DNA of 64,000 nt from Flavobacteriaceae bacterium (GTDB lineage Bacteria; Bacteroidota; Bacteroidia; Flavobacteriales; Flavobacteriaceae). Under the pieces are notes generated by a model that ran no database searches, was not told where the DNA came from, and saw only the letters and a program-made list of their open reading frames with translations. Within the stretch, counting starts at the first letter, position 1. Each line of letters opens with the position of its first letter. Positions 35,898-46,232 of this stretch are shown in pieces. The position numbers and the translations under genes are program-made. The stretch is from NCBI GenBank assembly GCA_030148025.1, contig JASBUG010000030.1:1-64000 (forward strand). The letters run 5' to 3'.

Positions 35898-38174
35898 TTA
35901 ATTAATTATTATTTCATCAATAAAGGTCCAAGCTTTGTGTCCTGCTCCTTGTTTGCCTTCTGGAATGATTCCGTAGTTTTTAATTTTTAAATGTATTTTT
36001 CGTGAGTTTTCATTTAACTCAATTTTTAAAGGCACTAAAATATCATTACTCATTGGAATTTTAGTTTTAGAATCTAGTCCATGAGCATCAAATCCTATTT
36101 CTATCTCAGTTGGTGCATAAATCCATTGCCCTTGCCCATTATGAAATCGTGTTTCTATAGAATTTATTTCAGTTTCTTTTCCTAAATCAATAGTAATTTC
36201 AACATCATCTCCCCAAAACCCTAACCATTCCTTGTCACCATAACGTTTATTGCTTCCAGAAATTCCATTAATCAAGCCATTTGCACCACTTCCTGGATAA
36301 GATTTGTGTGGTTCTACATTTATTTTGATCGAAGCGCCAACACCTTTGTGGTAGTTGATGTGTTGGGTGAATAGTTTTCCTTTTTCTATTACTGCTGCAT
36401 CGTAAACTTGAGCTTTAATGGTCATAGAAGTATCTATTGTAATTGGGTTTTTGTAAATTTTATTTGGAGTTTCACCATTAGTAGAATAATAGATGTCGTG
36501 TTTGTTTGTTGGAGCACTTAGTTTGTATGTAATTGTAGAATCCTTTTTAATCATTTCACCTTCAACTTCGTAAAAATGATTGGCATAATTAATATCTAAA
36601 GCATCTAAACGTTTATGAAATTGTTCCACGCGATTTGAAAAATCGGAATAATCTTTTAAATCTGGTTGTGTCCAACCTATCTCGCTCATGGCTAATACAC
36701 GAGGAAACATCATATATTCTACTTGTTTTTCAGTAGGCATATATTCGGTCCAAATATTACCTTGAGCACCCAAAACATGTTTTGCTTCTTCAGCAGTTAA
36801 TTCTTCAGGAATTGGATTAAAACTATATACTTTTTCTAAAGGTAAAAAACCGCCAATGGCTAAAGGTTCATCTTCATTTTCGCTTTGATAATAATCAAAG
36901 TAGCAATGTGATGTTGGTGTCATAATCACATCATGATTTTGTTTAGCAGCTTCAATAGCACCATTGATACCACGCCATGACATAACCGTTGCATTTGGCG
37001 CTAAACCGCCTTCAAGAATTTCATCCCAACCAATAATTTGTCTGCCTTTACTGTTAAGATAAGTTTCAATACGTGATATAAAATAGCTCTGTAATTCATG
37101 TTCATCTTTAAGTCCTTCTTTTTGTATTAACACTTGGCAGTTATTACAATGTTTCCATCTAGTTTTTGGTGCTTCATCACCGCCAATATGAATGTATTCA
37201 CTAGGAAATAATTCCATAACTTCATCGAGCACATCTTCCAAAAAGTCAAATGTAGATTCTTTAGGGCAGTAAATGTCTTCAAAAACGCCCCATTTTGTTG
37301 CTGGTTCAATTTGTTCTCCAGTACAACCTAACTCTGGGTAGGCTGCAATAGCCGCTTGAGAATGTCCTGGTAATTCTATTTCTGGAATCACAGTTACATG
37401 ACGTTCTTTAGCATAAGCTACTATGTCTTTTACTTCTTCTTGAGTATAATAACCACCATAGCGTTTACCATCAAATTGATGGGGTTGATCGCTATAATGT
37501 CCAATCAAAGTTTCGCTACGATATGCAGCAATCTCTTGAAGTTTTGGATATTTTTTGATTTCGATACGCCAACCTTGATCTTCGGTCAAATGCCAATGAA
37601 AGGTATTCATCTTCAATAGGGCTAAAGCATCTATATATTTTTTTATAAAATCTACAGAGTACATATGTCGACCAACATCCAGATGCATACCTCTGTATTT
37701 AAATTGCGGTGCATCTTCAATTATTATTGAAGGAACGGTAACTTCATTTTTAGCATAAGTACCATTTTCAAATTCAACAGGTAATAATTGACGCAATGAT
37801 TGAGCTGCATAAAATGCACCTTGATCTGTTGCCGATTTGATCTCAATTTCTGAAGGGTTGACACTTAACGTATAGGATTCAGGATTAATTATGGAGCTGT
37901 CTTTTATAAACTTTATATTCCTATTAGCTTTAGAGTTAAGTGAAATGCCACTATTAGATTCAATATAATTTTTTAGAAAATTAGCAGAAATACTGAAGTC
38001 GTTATCAAATTCAATACCTACTGAAGCGTCCAGAATAAAAGCGCCTTTTTGTAGGTTGGTTTTTTGTGGTTTAGGTAAAATTTGATTTTCGAAAATCTTG
38101 ATTGTAGTAGACTCTTTACACGTGAATAAAAAGCTAATAAAAACTGAAAGGAGTAATAATTTCTTGATGGTCAT
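35898..38174 (-). CDS. Beta-N-acetylhexosaminidase, glycoside hydrolase family 20, lipoprotein
   Basis: 758 aa from the ATG of MTIKKLLLLSVFISFLFTC; the upstream ATG at 38208-38210 adds 12 residues that spoil the signal peptide. Lipobox FTC. N-terminal GH20b domain (about 35-150), then the catalytic barrel (YRGMHLDVGRHMYSVDFIKK, NTFHWHLTEDQGWRIEIKKY) with the catalytic Asp-Glu in HIGGDEAPKTRW. A chitobiase C-terminal-like region (YYSTNGETPNKIYKNPITI) and a discoidin-like end follow. It removes terminal GlcNAc or GalNAc. Confidence 0.94.
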   Translation of the reverse strand: MTIKKLLLLSVFISFLFTCKESTTIKIFENQILPKPQKTNLQKGAFILDASVGIEFDNDFSISANFLKNYIESNSGISLNSKANRNIKFIKDSSIINPESYTLSVNPSEIEIKSATDQGAFYAAQSLRQLLPVEFENGTYAKNEVTVPSIIIEDAPQFKYRGMHLDVGRHMYSVDFIKKYIDALALLKMNTFHWHLTEDQGWRIEIKKYPKLQEIAAYRSETLIGHYSDQPHQFDGKRYGGYYTQEEVKDIVAYAKERHVTVIPEIELPGHSQAAIAAYPELGCTGEQIEPATKWGVFEDIYCPKESTFDFLEDVLDEVMELFPSEYIHIGGDEAPKTRWKHCNNCQVLIQKEGLKDEHELQSYFISRIETYLNSKGRQIIGWDEILEGGLAPNATVMSWRGINGAIEAAKQNHDVIMTPTSHCYFDYYQSENEDEPLAIGGFLPLEKVYSFNPIPEELTAEEAKHVLGAQGNIWTEYMPTEKQVEYMMFPRVLAMSEIGWTQPDLKDYSDFSNRVEQFHKRLDALDINYANHFYEVEGEMIKKDSTITYKLSAPTNKHDIYYSTNGETPNKIYKNPITIDTSMTIKAQVYDAAVIEKGKLFTQHINYHKGVGASIKINVEPHKSYPGSGANGLINGISGSNKRYGDKEWLGFWGDDVEITIDLGKETEINSIETRFHNGQGQWIYAPTEIEIGFDAHGLDSKTKIPMSNDILVPLKIELNENSRKIHLKIKNYGIIPEGKQGAGHKAWTFIDEIIIN

Positions 38175-38222
38175 TTTAGTATATTGTGCTCTAAATATAA
38201 GACAATCCATTTACATTTTTAG

Positions 38223-40217
<1,995 letters not shown>

Positions 40218-40237
40218 AATAAATATAAATAATCGCT

Positions 40238-40266
40238 TTTATCGATAAAATGCACTTTTTTATCGA
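40238..40266. repeat. Inverted repeat between ligA and the next gene
   Basis: ATCGATAAAA (40241-40250) pairs perfectly with TTTTATCGAT (40257-40266), with TTTATCGAT also forming a direct repeat. It lies 20 bases after ligA and just before the -7 box of the next gene. It might be a weak terminator or an operator. Confidence 0.55.
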
Positions 40267-40284
40267 TTAATTGTAAAATTATGT

Positions 40285-40292
40285 TATATTTG
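40285..40292 (+). promoter_or_regulatory. Candidate promoter -7 box TATATTTG
   Basis: Full match to TAnnTTTG, 25 bases before the ATG of the membrane protein gene at 40318. The inverted repeat at 40238-40266 covers the place of the -33 box. Confidence 0.55.
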
Positions 40293-40317
40293 TCTCACAA
40301 ATAGACCCCAAATCTAT

Positions 40318-41067
40318 ATGCAAAAGACAAAACTATTATTAGGGATTATAGTTATTCTAACCATTAGCTTTATTGGTTTCCAGATTTTTAATCAGGAAGA
40401 AATTGCTATTATACTTAGGTCGTTGATACTTCCTATCCTAACCGTGTATTATTGCTTAAAGACCAGAGATGAGAAAAGTTATTTCTTTTATTTTTTACTA
40501 GTATATTCTTTATCTGAGTTTATGGGCGTTTTTTCGAGCTTCGCAAATCAATCTGCGTTTGTTGCTAATATTCTTTACTATGGAGGAAATTCACTTTATA
40601 TTATTGCATATCTTATTTTAGTACTAGAAGTGTTAAAGAGAATGCAGTTAAAAGAAGTTTTTAGTCGTTTTCCTATTCATATTATTATATTGTTAATACT
40701 TGATGTATACAGTGTAATATTAGTGTCGCAAGTGCTTTTAGAGAGTGATTATTTTGTAACTCAATCGTTAGATTATTATGTAATGGTTGTTTATAATGCT
40801 TCCATAATGATTCTTTTAACGGCTACATTTATTAATTACTTGGGAAGAGATTCTAAAAAAGCCATGAACCTTTTATTAGGTGCCATTTGTATTGTGTTCT
40901 CTGAGGTTATCCAGATAGCTTATTTTTACGTATCTGAAAGAAATGTGTTGAGTGTAGTGTATTCTATTTTATTAGTATTAGGCTTTTACTTTTTCTATAT
41001 ACAATCTAGTATGAGCTATGTAAAAGAGAAAAACTACCGTGAATCTTTTGAAAAATTAGAGGCTTAA
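40318..41067 (+). CDS. Multi-span membrane protein of unknown function
   Basis: 249 aa with seven or eight hydrophobic helices spread over its length (for example about 5-23, 29-45, 54-73, 85-105, 119-138, 157-175, 182-202, 209-228) and a charged C-terminal tail. The layout recalls YhhN/lysoplasmalogenase-like proteins, but no diagnostic motif confirms this. It ends 4 nt inside the convergent DoxX gene. Family not recognised. Confidence 0.7.
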   Translation: MQKTKLLLGIIVILTISFIGFQIFNQEEIAIILRSLILPILTVYYCLKTRDEKSYFFYFLLVYSLSEFMGVFSSFANQSAFVANILYYGGNSLYIIAYLILVLEVLKRMQLKEVFSRFPIHIIILLILDVYSVILVSQVLLESDYFVTQSLDYYVMVVYNASIMILLTATFINYLGRDSKKAMNLLLGAICIVFSEVIQIAYFYVSERNVLSVVYSILLVLGFYFFYIQSSMSYVKEKNYRESFEKLEA

Positions 41068-41447
41068 AATTGTTTGCCCAATATTGGAATATCTTTTTTG
41101 TAAATCAATAGTATAATAGCTGCTAAAATAAAGGTTACTACTGCGGTAATAAATAAAACACCACCATCATCTTTAACTTCTATACCTAGTTGTGTTAAAT
41201 GCATCATGATAGCTCCACCTATAAGCCCTAAGGTAAGTGTAGCTCCAGCCCAAATGGTTTTAGGGATTAATAATAGAATGCCAGCTATTAGCTCAAGAAT
41301 ACCTATAGCAATTCTTCCAAAAGGTTCCAGTCCGACTGTTTCAAAAATATAAACGCTATCGGGATGTGCTGTAAATTTAAACCGTAGAGTTTGAATTAAA
41401 ATAACAGCAACAATAATTCGTAATGCAAAAGGAATGTGTTTTTTCAT
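41064..41447 (-). CDS. DoxX-like membrane protein
   Basis: 127 aa with four hydrophobic helices. FALRIIVAVILIQTLRFKFT, then GRIAIGILELIAGILLLIPK with the conserved glutamate, GATLTLGLIGGAIMMHLTQ. This is the four-helix pattern of the DoxX/DoxD-like superfamily. Physiological role unclear. It stands alone, 62 bases after the metallophosphatase gene end. Confidence 0.85.
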   Translation of the reverse strand: MKKHIPFALRIIVAVILIQTLRFKFTAHPDSVYIFETVGLEPFGRIAIGILELIAGILLLIPKTIWAGATLTLGLIGGAIMMHLTQLGIEVKDDGGVLFITAVVTFILAAIILLIYKKDIPILGKQF

Positions 41448-41509
41448 AATTGTAAGTGTTAATCAATCAATTAGACGATTAAAAACACAACACTTACAAT
41501 CTATAATGG

Positions 41510-42424
41510 CTAAACTATAATCGATGCTCCTTTGGCAGCTTTGTTTTTATCGTTATCGAAATAAAAATCTACCCTTCCAAGATAGAGGCCATAGCAACCT
41601 ACTTGATTAACCAGTACATTCTTTCCAACAACATTCTTTTCAATAGTTGGTTTTGGTAGAAAAGTATGGGTATGTCCGCCAATTATTAGATCGATATCTT
41701 TTGTCTCTCTGGCTAATTTAAGATCTGATGCTTTTTCTGGTTCATTCCTGTAATTATATCCAAGATGTGATAAACAAATAATAAGGTCGCACTGCTCTTC
41801 TTCTTTTAATATTCTGCTCATATCCTGAGCTATTTCAATAGGATCAATATATTGAGTTTCCTTATATAATTGTTTAAGAACAAGACCGTCTAATTCAATT
41901 CCTAATCCAAATATCCCAATCTTTATACCATCGCGATTGAATATCTTATAGGGTTTCACATGTGTGTCCATTACAGTGTTTTTGAAGTCGTAATTAGCCG
42001 AAACAAATTCAAATTTAGCATGAGGAATTTGCGCATAAAGACCATCGATGCCATTGTCGAAATCATGGTTTCCAATAGTGGCGGCATCATATTTTAACAT
42101 GCTCATTAGTTTAAATTCTAACTCGCCTCCATAATAGTTAAAATAAGGTGTGCCTTGAAAAATATCGCCAGCATCAAGAAGTAAGGTATTCGGATTTTCT
42201 TTTCTAATACTTTCTACAAGATTTGCTCTTCTAGCAACACCACCTTTATTTGCATTTCTGCCATCATCTGGACCAAATGGGTCTATATGGCTATGAACAT
42301 CGTTGGTATGCAATATGGTAATTTGTTTTTGGTTTATTGGAGAAAACGATTGTAATGATAGACCGCCTAACCCAATTAAAGTAGCTCCCGCTGCTGTTTG
42401 TTGTATAAAATCTCTTCTCTTCAT
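41510..42424 (-). CDS. 5'-nucleotidase-type metallophosphatase, catalytic half, Tat-exported
   Basis: 304 aa. The N-terminus MKRRDFIQQTAAGATLIGLG is a twin-arginine signal. The metallophosphatase motifs follow: ILHTNDVHSHIDP, LLDAGDIFQG, GNHDFDNG, LSHLGYN and GGHTHTFLPKP. This equals the N-terminal half of UshA-type 5'-nucleotidases; the substrate-binding half is the separate gene at 42431-43186, 6 bases upstream. It presumably hydrolyses nucleotides or related phosphoesters in the periplasm. Confidence 0.93.
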   Translation of the reverse strand: MKRRDFIQQTAAGATLIGLGGLSLQSFSPINQKQITILHTNDVHSHIDPFGPDDGRNANKGGVARRANLVESIRKENPNTLLLDAGDIFQGTPYFNYYGGELEFKLMSMLKYDAATIGNHDFDNGIDGLYAQIPHAKFEFVSANYDFKNTVMDTHVKPYKIFNRDGIKIGIFGLGIELDGLVLKQLYKETQYIDPIEIAQDMSRILKEEEQCDLIICLSHLGYNYRNEPEKASDLKLARETKDIDLIIGGHTHTFLPKPTIEKNVVGKNVLVNQVGCYGLYLGRVDFYFDNDKNKAAKGASIIV

Positions 42425-42430
42425 GATGTG

Positions 42431-43186
42431 CTACTTTATTTTTATAAATCTATTATCTGCTTTTAAGTTTAAGGTATCAACCTTTGTGAAATAATCAATT
42501 AGAATATTGCGAATTTTATAATCCAGAATATGCTTGTTTTCACTTTGTTTAAAAAAGTTCATATTACCACCTCCATTAAACAAATAATCGTGGGTTACAA
42601 CATTATAAATTTTCTCATCATCAATTGGATGACCTCCTACTTTAGCTTCAATAAGATTAAAATCTTGGTCAGTTTTAATACTTAAACCAGAAATAGGATG
42701 AGCTCGCTTACCATTCAATAAATATTGAACCAATTCTTTTACATAAACTCCTTTAAGCTCTGCAACAACAGCAGTGTTTTCAAAAGGCATAATTTGATAG
42801 GCAGTTCTGGCTGTAACATTACCTTGTGAAATGATAGAGCGTATACCACCATGGTTTAGAATACTAATATCAATATTTTTTCCAGTTCGGGAATTAAATA
42901 TAGGGTTTGATAACTCTCTTACTGCATCTGCCATGAAGTTTCCTATAGCGGTATTTAGCTCGCCATCATTTTTTGTATAGGTTGCCATAGCATAGGCTAA
43001 CGTGCTGTCTAGATTTTTATTAACATGATCTCTAAAAGGTTTTACAAAATCCTCAATAGATTTTAAACCTTCAATAGAATCATTAATTTCAATTCTTTCT
43101 CCTTTAATTTTTGTGAGATACATTTCTTGCTTGCAGGAATTAAGGGAGAGAAGCACAACAGCAAGAAGTATTAATCTTATATTCAT
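42431..43186 (-). CDS. 5'-nucleotidase C-terminal domain lipoprotein
   Basis: 251 aa. Signal with lipobox LNSC (Cys18). The body is the UshA C-terminal substrate domain: AIGNFMADAVRE, ISILNHGGIRSIISQGNVTA, IMPFENTAVVAELKGVYVKE, YNVVTHDYLFNGGGNMNFF. It has no catalytic metal motifs and must work with the downstream catalytic half if it is a nucleotidase. First gene of the two-gene operon. Confidence 0.92.
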   Translation of the reverse strand: MNIRLILLAVVLLSLNSCKQEMYLTKIKGERIEINDSIEGLKSIEDFVKPFRDHVNKNLDSTLAYAMATYTKNDGELNTAIGNFMADAVRELSNPIFNSRTGKNIDISILNHGGIRSIISQGNVTARTAYQIMPFENTAVVAELKGVYVKELVQYLLNGKRAHPISGLSIKTDQDFNLIEAKVGGHPIDDEKIYNVVTHDYLFNGGGNMNFFKQSENKHILDYKIRNILIDYFTKVDTLNLKADNRFIKIK

Positions 43187-43318
43187 AGAGTTAAATTGTT
43201 ATTTCTTTTACAATTAATTATAAAGTTGTTATTTCTGCTTAAAAACAAGGTTAAAGTGAAAGTTTTGGTAACTAATATATACCTTGTTTACTACATTTGC
43301 ATAAACGCATAAATATAA

Positions 43319-43837
43319 ATGTTTTTAAAACGATTCAAGGAAAAATCAAATCAAAAATATATTAACAGTGTATTAAATTCGAGACAAGTTGTTGTTGACG
43401 ATAGAAAAATAGACGCTGTAGGTATTGTTTTGAATTTTGATGAATACAGTAATTATGATGAATTGCGAAAGCTGTTTAAAAACATTGGTTTGCATGAAAA
43501 CAAGGTCAAGTTTGTTGCTTTCGTAACCGATGATAAACTCACTCCAAGTAGTTGGGACACCTATTTTAATCCAAAAAACTTTGGATGGAATGGTAAAATT
43601 GATAATGTAGATCTTAACGAATTTATCAATACTGAGTTTGATGCGCTGATTAGTTTTTATAAGGAAGATAATTTAGAGTTAAATCTGGTAACAGCCTTAT
43701 CTAAAGCAAATTTTAAAATTGGAATCTCAAATTATGACGATCGTTTACACGATTTTATTATTGATGTAAAACCAACCGAAACAGACATTTTTAAAGAAGA
43801 ATTAATAAAATACTTAAAAGTACTTAATAAAATATAG
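43319..43837 (+). CDS. DUF6913 family protein
   Basis: 172 aa, soluble, no signal peptide. It matches the flavobacterial DUF6913 pattern (VGIVLNFDEYSNYDELRKLF, KNFGWNGKIDN, FDALISFYKEDNLELNLVTA). Function unknown. The stop is one base before the dapA ATG, so it shares the dapA transcript, a pairing that may be meaningful for lysine or envelope metabolism. Confidence 0.8.
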   Translation: MFLKRFKEKSNQKYINSVLNSRQVVVDDRKIDAVGIVLNFDEYSNYDELRKLFKNIGLHENKVKFVAFVTDDKLTPSSWDTYFNPKNFGWNGKIDNVDLNEFINTEFDALISFYKEDNLELNLVTALSKANFKIGISNYDDRLHDFIIDVKPTETDIFKEELIKYLKVLNKI

Positions 43838-43838
43838 A

Positions 43839-44714
43839 ATGAATGCATTGATAGGCACAGGCGTGGCTCTTGTAACACCTTTTAAAGAAGATTTAAGTGT
43901 AGACCATGAAGCACTTACTAATATTGTAAATTTTAATGTTGAGAATGGTACAAATTATTTGGTAATTAGTGGTACTACTGGAGAGAGTGTCACAATTACT
44001 AAAGAAGAAAAAAAGGACATTGTTAGTACAGTAAGTAAAGCAAATAAAGGAAGGTTACCTATGGTGCTTGGCATTGGCGGAAACAATACAGCTGCAGTTA
44101 TTGATGAAATTAAAAATACCGATTTAAGTGAATTTGCAGCTATATTATCTGTTGCTCCTTATTACAGCAAACCAACTCAAGAAGGGTTTTATCAGCATTT
44201 TAAAGCCATATCAGAAGCGTGTCCTATACCTGTGATATTGTACAATGTACCAGGAAGAACAGCTAAAAATATGGAGCCTGCCACAACAATAAGATTAGCA
44301 AAGGACTTTCAAAACATTGTAGCCGTAAAAGAAGCAGGAAATAATCAACAACAATACTTGGAGCTCATTAAAAATAAACCAGAAGGGTTTTTAGTGATCT
44401 CTGGTGATGATGATTTAGCTTTAGGAACTACTTTGGCAGGAGGAGCAGGTGTTATTTCTGTTCTTGGACAGGCATTTCCAAAGGATTTTTCGAAGATGAT
44501 CCAGTTAGGTTTAGAAGGGCATTCAAAAGGAGCTTACCAAATACATTGTAAGTTTATGGAAATAACTAGTTTGATTTTTGCCGAAAATAATCCAGCAGGC
44601 ATTAAAGCTGTTTTTGAAGCATTAGGTTTCTGTCGAGATACAGTAAGATTACCATTAGTACCTGCTTCTCAAGAATTAAAATCTAAAATCAAAAGCTATA
44701 TAGCTCAGTATTAA
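43839..44714 (+). CDS. dapA: 4-hydroxy-tetrahydrodipicolinate synthase
   Basis: 291 aa TIM barrel. It condenses pyruvate and aspartate semialdehyde in the lysine/diaminopimelate pathway. GTGVALVTPFKEDLSVDHEA start, VISGTTGESVTITKEEK, ILYNVPGRTAKNM with the catalytic tyrosine and the Schiff-base lysine in IVAVKEAGNN. Co-transcribed with the DUF6913 gene. Confidence 0.97.
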   Translation: MNALIGTGVALVTPFKEDLSVDHEALTNIVNFNVENGTNYLVISGTTGESVTITKEEKKDIVSTVSKANKGRLPMVLGIGGNNTAAVIDEIKNTDLSEFAAILSVAPYYSKPTQEGFYQHFKAISEACPIPVILYNVPGRTAKNMEPATTIRLAKDFQNIVAVKEAGNNQQQYLELIKNKPEGFLVISGDDDLALGTTLAGGAGVISVLGQAFPKDFSKMIQLGLEGHSKGAYQIHCKFMEITSLIFAENNPAGIKAVFEALGFCRDTVRLPLVPASQELKSKIKSYIAQY

Positions 44715-45025
44715 TTTGTCAAAGAAATAAAGGATTCTGATTTTGGAAATACCTTGTAGCGATTTGTAAAACTATTGTAAACAGTAAGTTGTTAGTTATA
44801 AATAGCTATTATGATGATTCAATCAGGAAGTTAATCAACTACATTCGTTTATTTTAAGTGATGCTAGAATAGATTATAAGTTTACAAAAGCATATTATTA
44901 CAATAACTAGGAAAAAATGATGTTAGCTTATAAGCTGTTTAATACTATAGAGCCGCTTAAAAGTTAAATATTACTTAAACCCTATCTTAAAGGGAAATCT
45001 CGTTTTATTTTAGCTTGAAATTATA
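44715..45025. other. Gene-free AT-rich gap before bamD
   Basis: No frame, tRNA, repeat or clear terminator was found. There are small palindromes such as AGCTTATAAGCT (44938-region) and a weak CCCT/AGGG hairpin near 44980-44995. Nothing else can be supported. Confidence 0.4.
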
Positions 45026-45058
45026 GTTTTTAAAATACGTTATAAATGCTTATTTTTG
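45026..45058 (+). promoter_or_regulatory. Candidate bamD promoter
   Basis: -7 box TATTTTTG (45051-45058) matches TAnnTTTG. A weak -33 candidate GTTTT lies at 45026-45030, 20 bases upstream. The -7 box overlaps the first ATG of the open frame, which decides for the second ATG as start of bamD. Confidence 0.6.
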
Positions 45059-45075
45059 CATCCTGTTTAAAATTT

Positions 45076-45888
45076 ATGAAAAGACTTATTTACATTTTAA
45101 TTATCGCTATAGCATTCAGTTCTTGTAGTGAGTACCAAAAAGCTTTAAAATCAGATGATACTGCTGCGAAGTTTAAATTAGGAACAGATTTATTCGAAGC
45201 TGGTAAATATTCTAAGGCTTTACGTTTGTTTGAACAGATTGTTCCTAAATACAGGGGAAGACCACAAGCACAAAAGCTTATGTTTATGTATGGTACTGCG
45301 TTGTATAATACTCGTGATTATTATACAGCTAATTACCAAATGGAGCGTTTTGTGAGCTCATATCCTGAAAGTGAAAAGGCAGAGGAAATGGCGTTTTTAG
45401 CAGCTAAAAGCTACTATCATTTACCACCTGAGTATAGTAAGGAGCAAAAAGAAACAGTAGAAGCTATAGAGAAATTGCAAAATTTCATCAATTCTTATCC
45501 AAATTCAACACGCTTAGAAGAAGCGAGTAAAATGGTTCAGGAGTTAGATTTTAAGTTAGAGACCAAAGCTTATGAAATAGCGAAACAGTATCATACTATA
45601 GCACCTCATAATAGAAATTATGAAGCAGCAATAAAAGCTTTCGATAATTTTATATTTGAATACCCTGGTACTTCCTATAGAGAAAAAGCTATGTTTTATA
45701 GACTAGACTCTGCATACAACCTTGCTGTTAATAGTGTAGAATGGAAAAAGGAAGATCGTGTTAATAAAGCCCTAGAGCTTTGCAATGGTTTTAAAAGTAA
45801 ATACACAGAGTCTGAATATATTGAAGATGCTAATAAAATGAATGAAGAGCTTTTAGATCTTCAAAAACAGTACAATACAAAAAGTTAA
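45076..45888 (+). CDS. bamD: Outer membrane assembly lipoprotein BamD
   Basis: 270 aa. Lipobox FSSC (about residue 16 of MKRLIYILIIAIAFSSC). TPR-like repeats follow: LFEAGKYSKALRLFEQIVPK, MFMYGTALYNTRDYYTANYQ, ERFVSSYPESEKAEEMAFLA, FDNFIFEYPGTSYREKAMFY. BamD helps BamA insert beta-barrel proteins. An ATG ten codons upstream lies under the promoter and is rejected. First of a run bamD-rpoZ-coaBC-porD. Confidence 0.95.
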   Translation: MKRLIYILIIAIAFSSCSEYQKALKSDDTAAKFKLGTDLFEAGKYSKALRLFEQIVPKYRGRPQAQKLMFMYGTALYNTRDYYTANYQMERFVSSYPESEKAEEMAFLAAKSYYHLPPEYSKEQKETVEAIEKLQNFINSYPNSTRLEEASKMVQELDFKLETKAYEIAKQYHTIAPHNRNYEAAIKAFDNFIFEYPGTSYREKAMFYRLDSAYNLAVNSVEWKKEDRVNKALELCNGFKSKYTESEYIEDANKMNEELLDLQKQYNTKS

Positions 45889-45899
45889 TTTTAATAAAG

Positions 45900-46229
45900 A
45901 TGGATTTAAAAAAGGTAAATGCTCCTGTAAATACTGAGACGTACAATCGTAACGAAATTGATGCGCCAACAGAAAATATTTATGAAGCAATTTCTGTAAT
46001 TGCAAGAAGAGCAGAGCAAATTAATACAGAGATAAGAAAAGAGCTTATCGATAAGTTAGAAGAATTTGCAACTTATAATGACAGTCTAGAAGAAATTTTT
46101 GAAAACAAAGAACAAATTGAAGTTTCTAAGTTTTACGAAAAATTACCTAAGCCTCACGCTTTAGCTGTTCAAGAATGGTTAAACGACAAGATTTATTATA
46201 GAAATACTGAGGCTGATACTCAAGAATAA
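45900..46229 (+). CDS. rpoZ: RNA polymerase omega-like subunit (Bacteroidota type)
   Basis: 109 aa. The Rpb6/omega core is seen as NIYEAISVIARRAEQINTEI RKEL-like helix (about 27-50), with a longer acidic tail than the E. coli protein. Omega helps assemble RNA polymerase. The gene lies 11 bases after bamD and 3 before coaBC, an order common in flavobacteria. Confidence 0.88.
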   Translation: MDLKKVNAPVNTETYNRNEIDAPTENIYEAISVIARRAEQINTEIRKELIDKLEEFATYNDSLEEIFENKEQIEVSKFYEKLPKPHALAVQEWLNDKIYYRNTEADTQE

Positions 46230-46232
46230 TTA

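Noticed and set aside
38175..38210. Earlier ATG for the GH20 gene adding twelve residues
   Set aside because: The added residues carry charged and polar positions before the signal peptide, and the second start gives a standard lipoprotein signal.
44715..45025. Hidden small gene or RNA before bamD
   Set aside because: No sizeable frame on either strand and no conserved RNA structure could be recognised.
45046..45075. Earlier ATG for bamD adding ten residues
   Set aside because: The segment overlaps the TATTTTTG promoter box and would bury the lipoprotein signal; the second ATG gives a normal lipobox.
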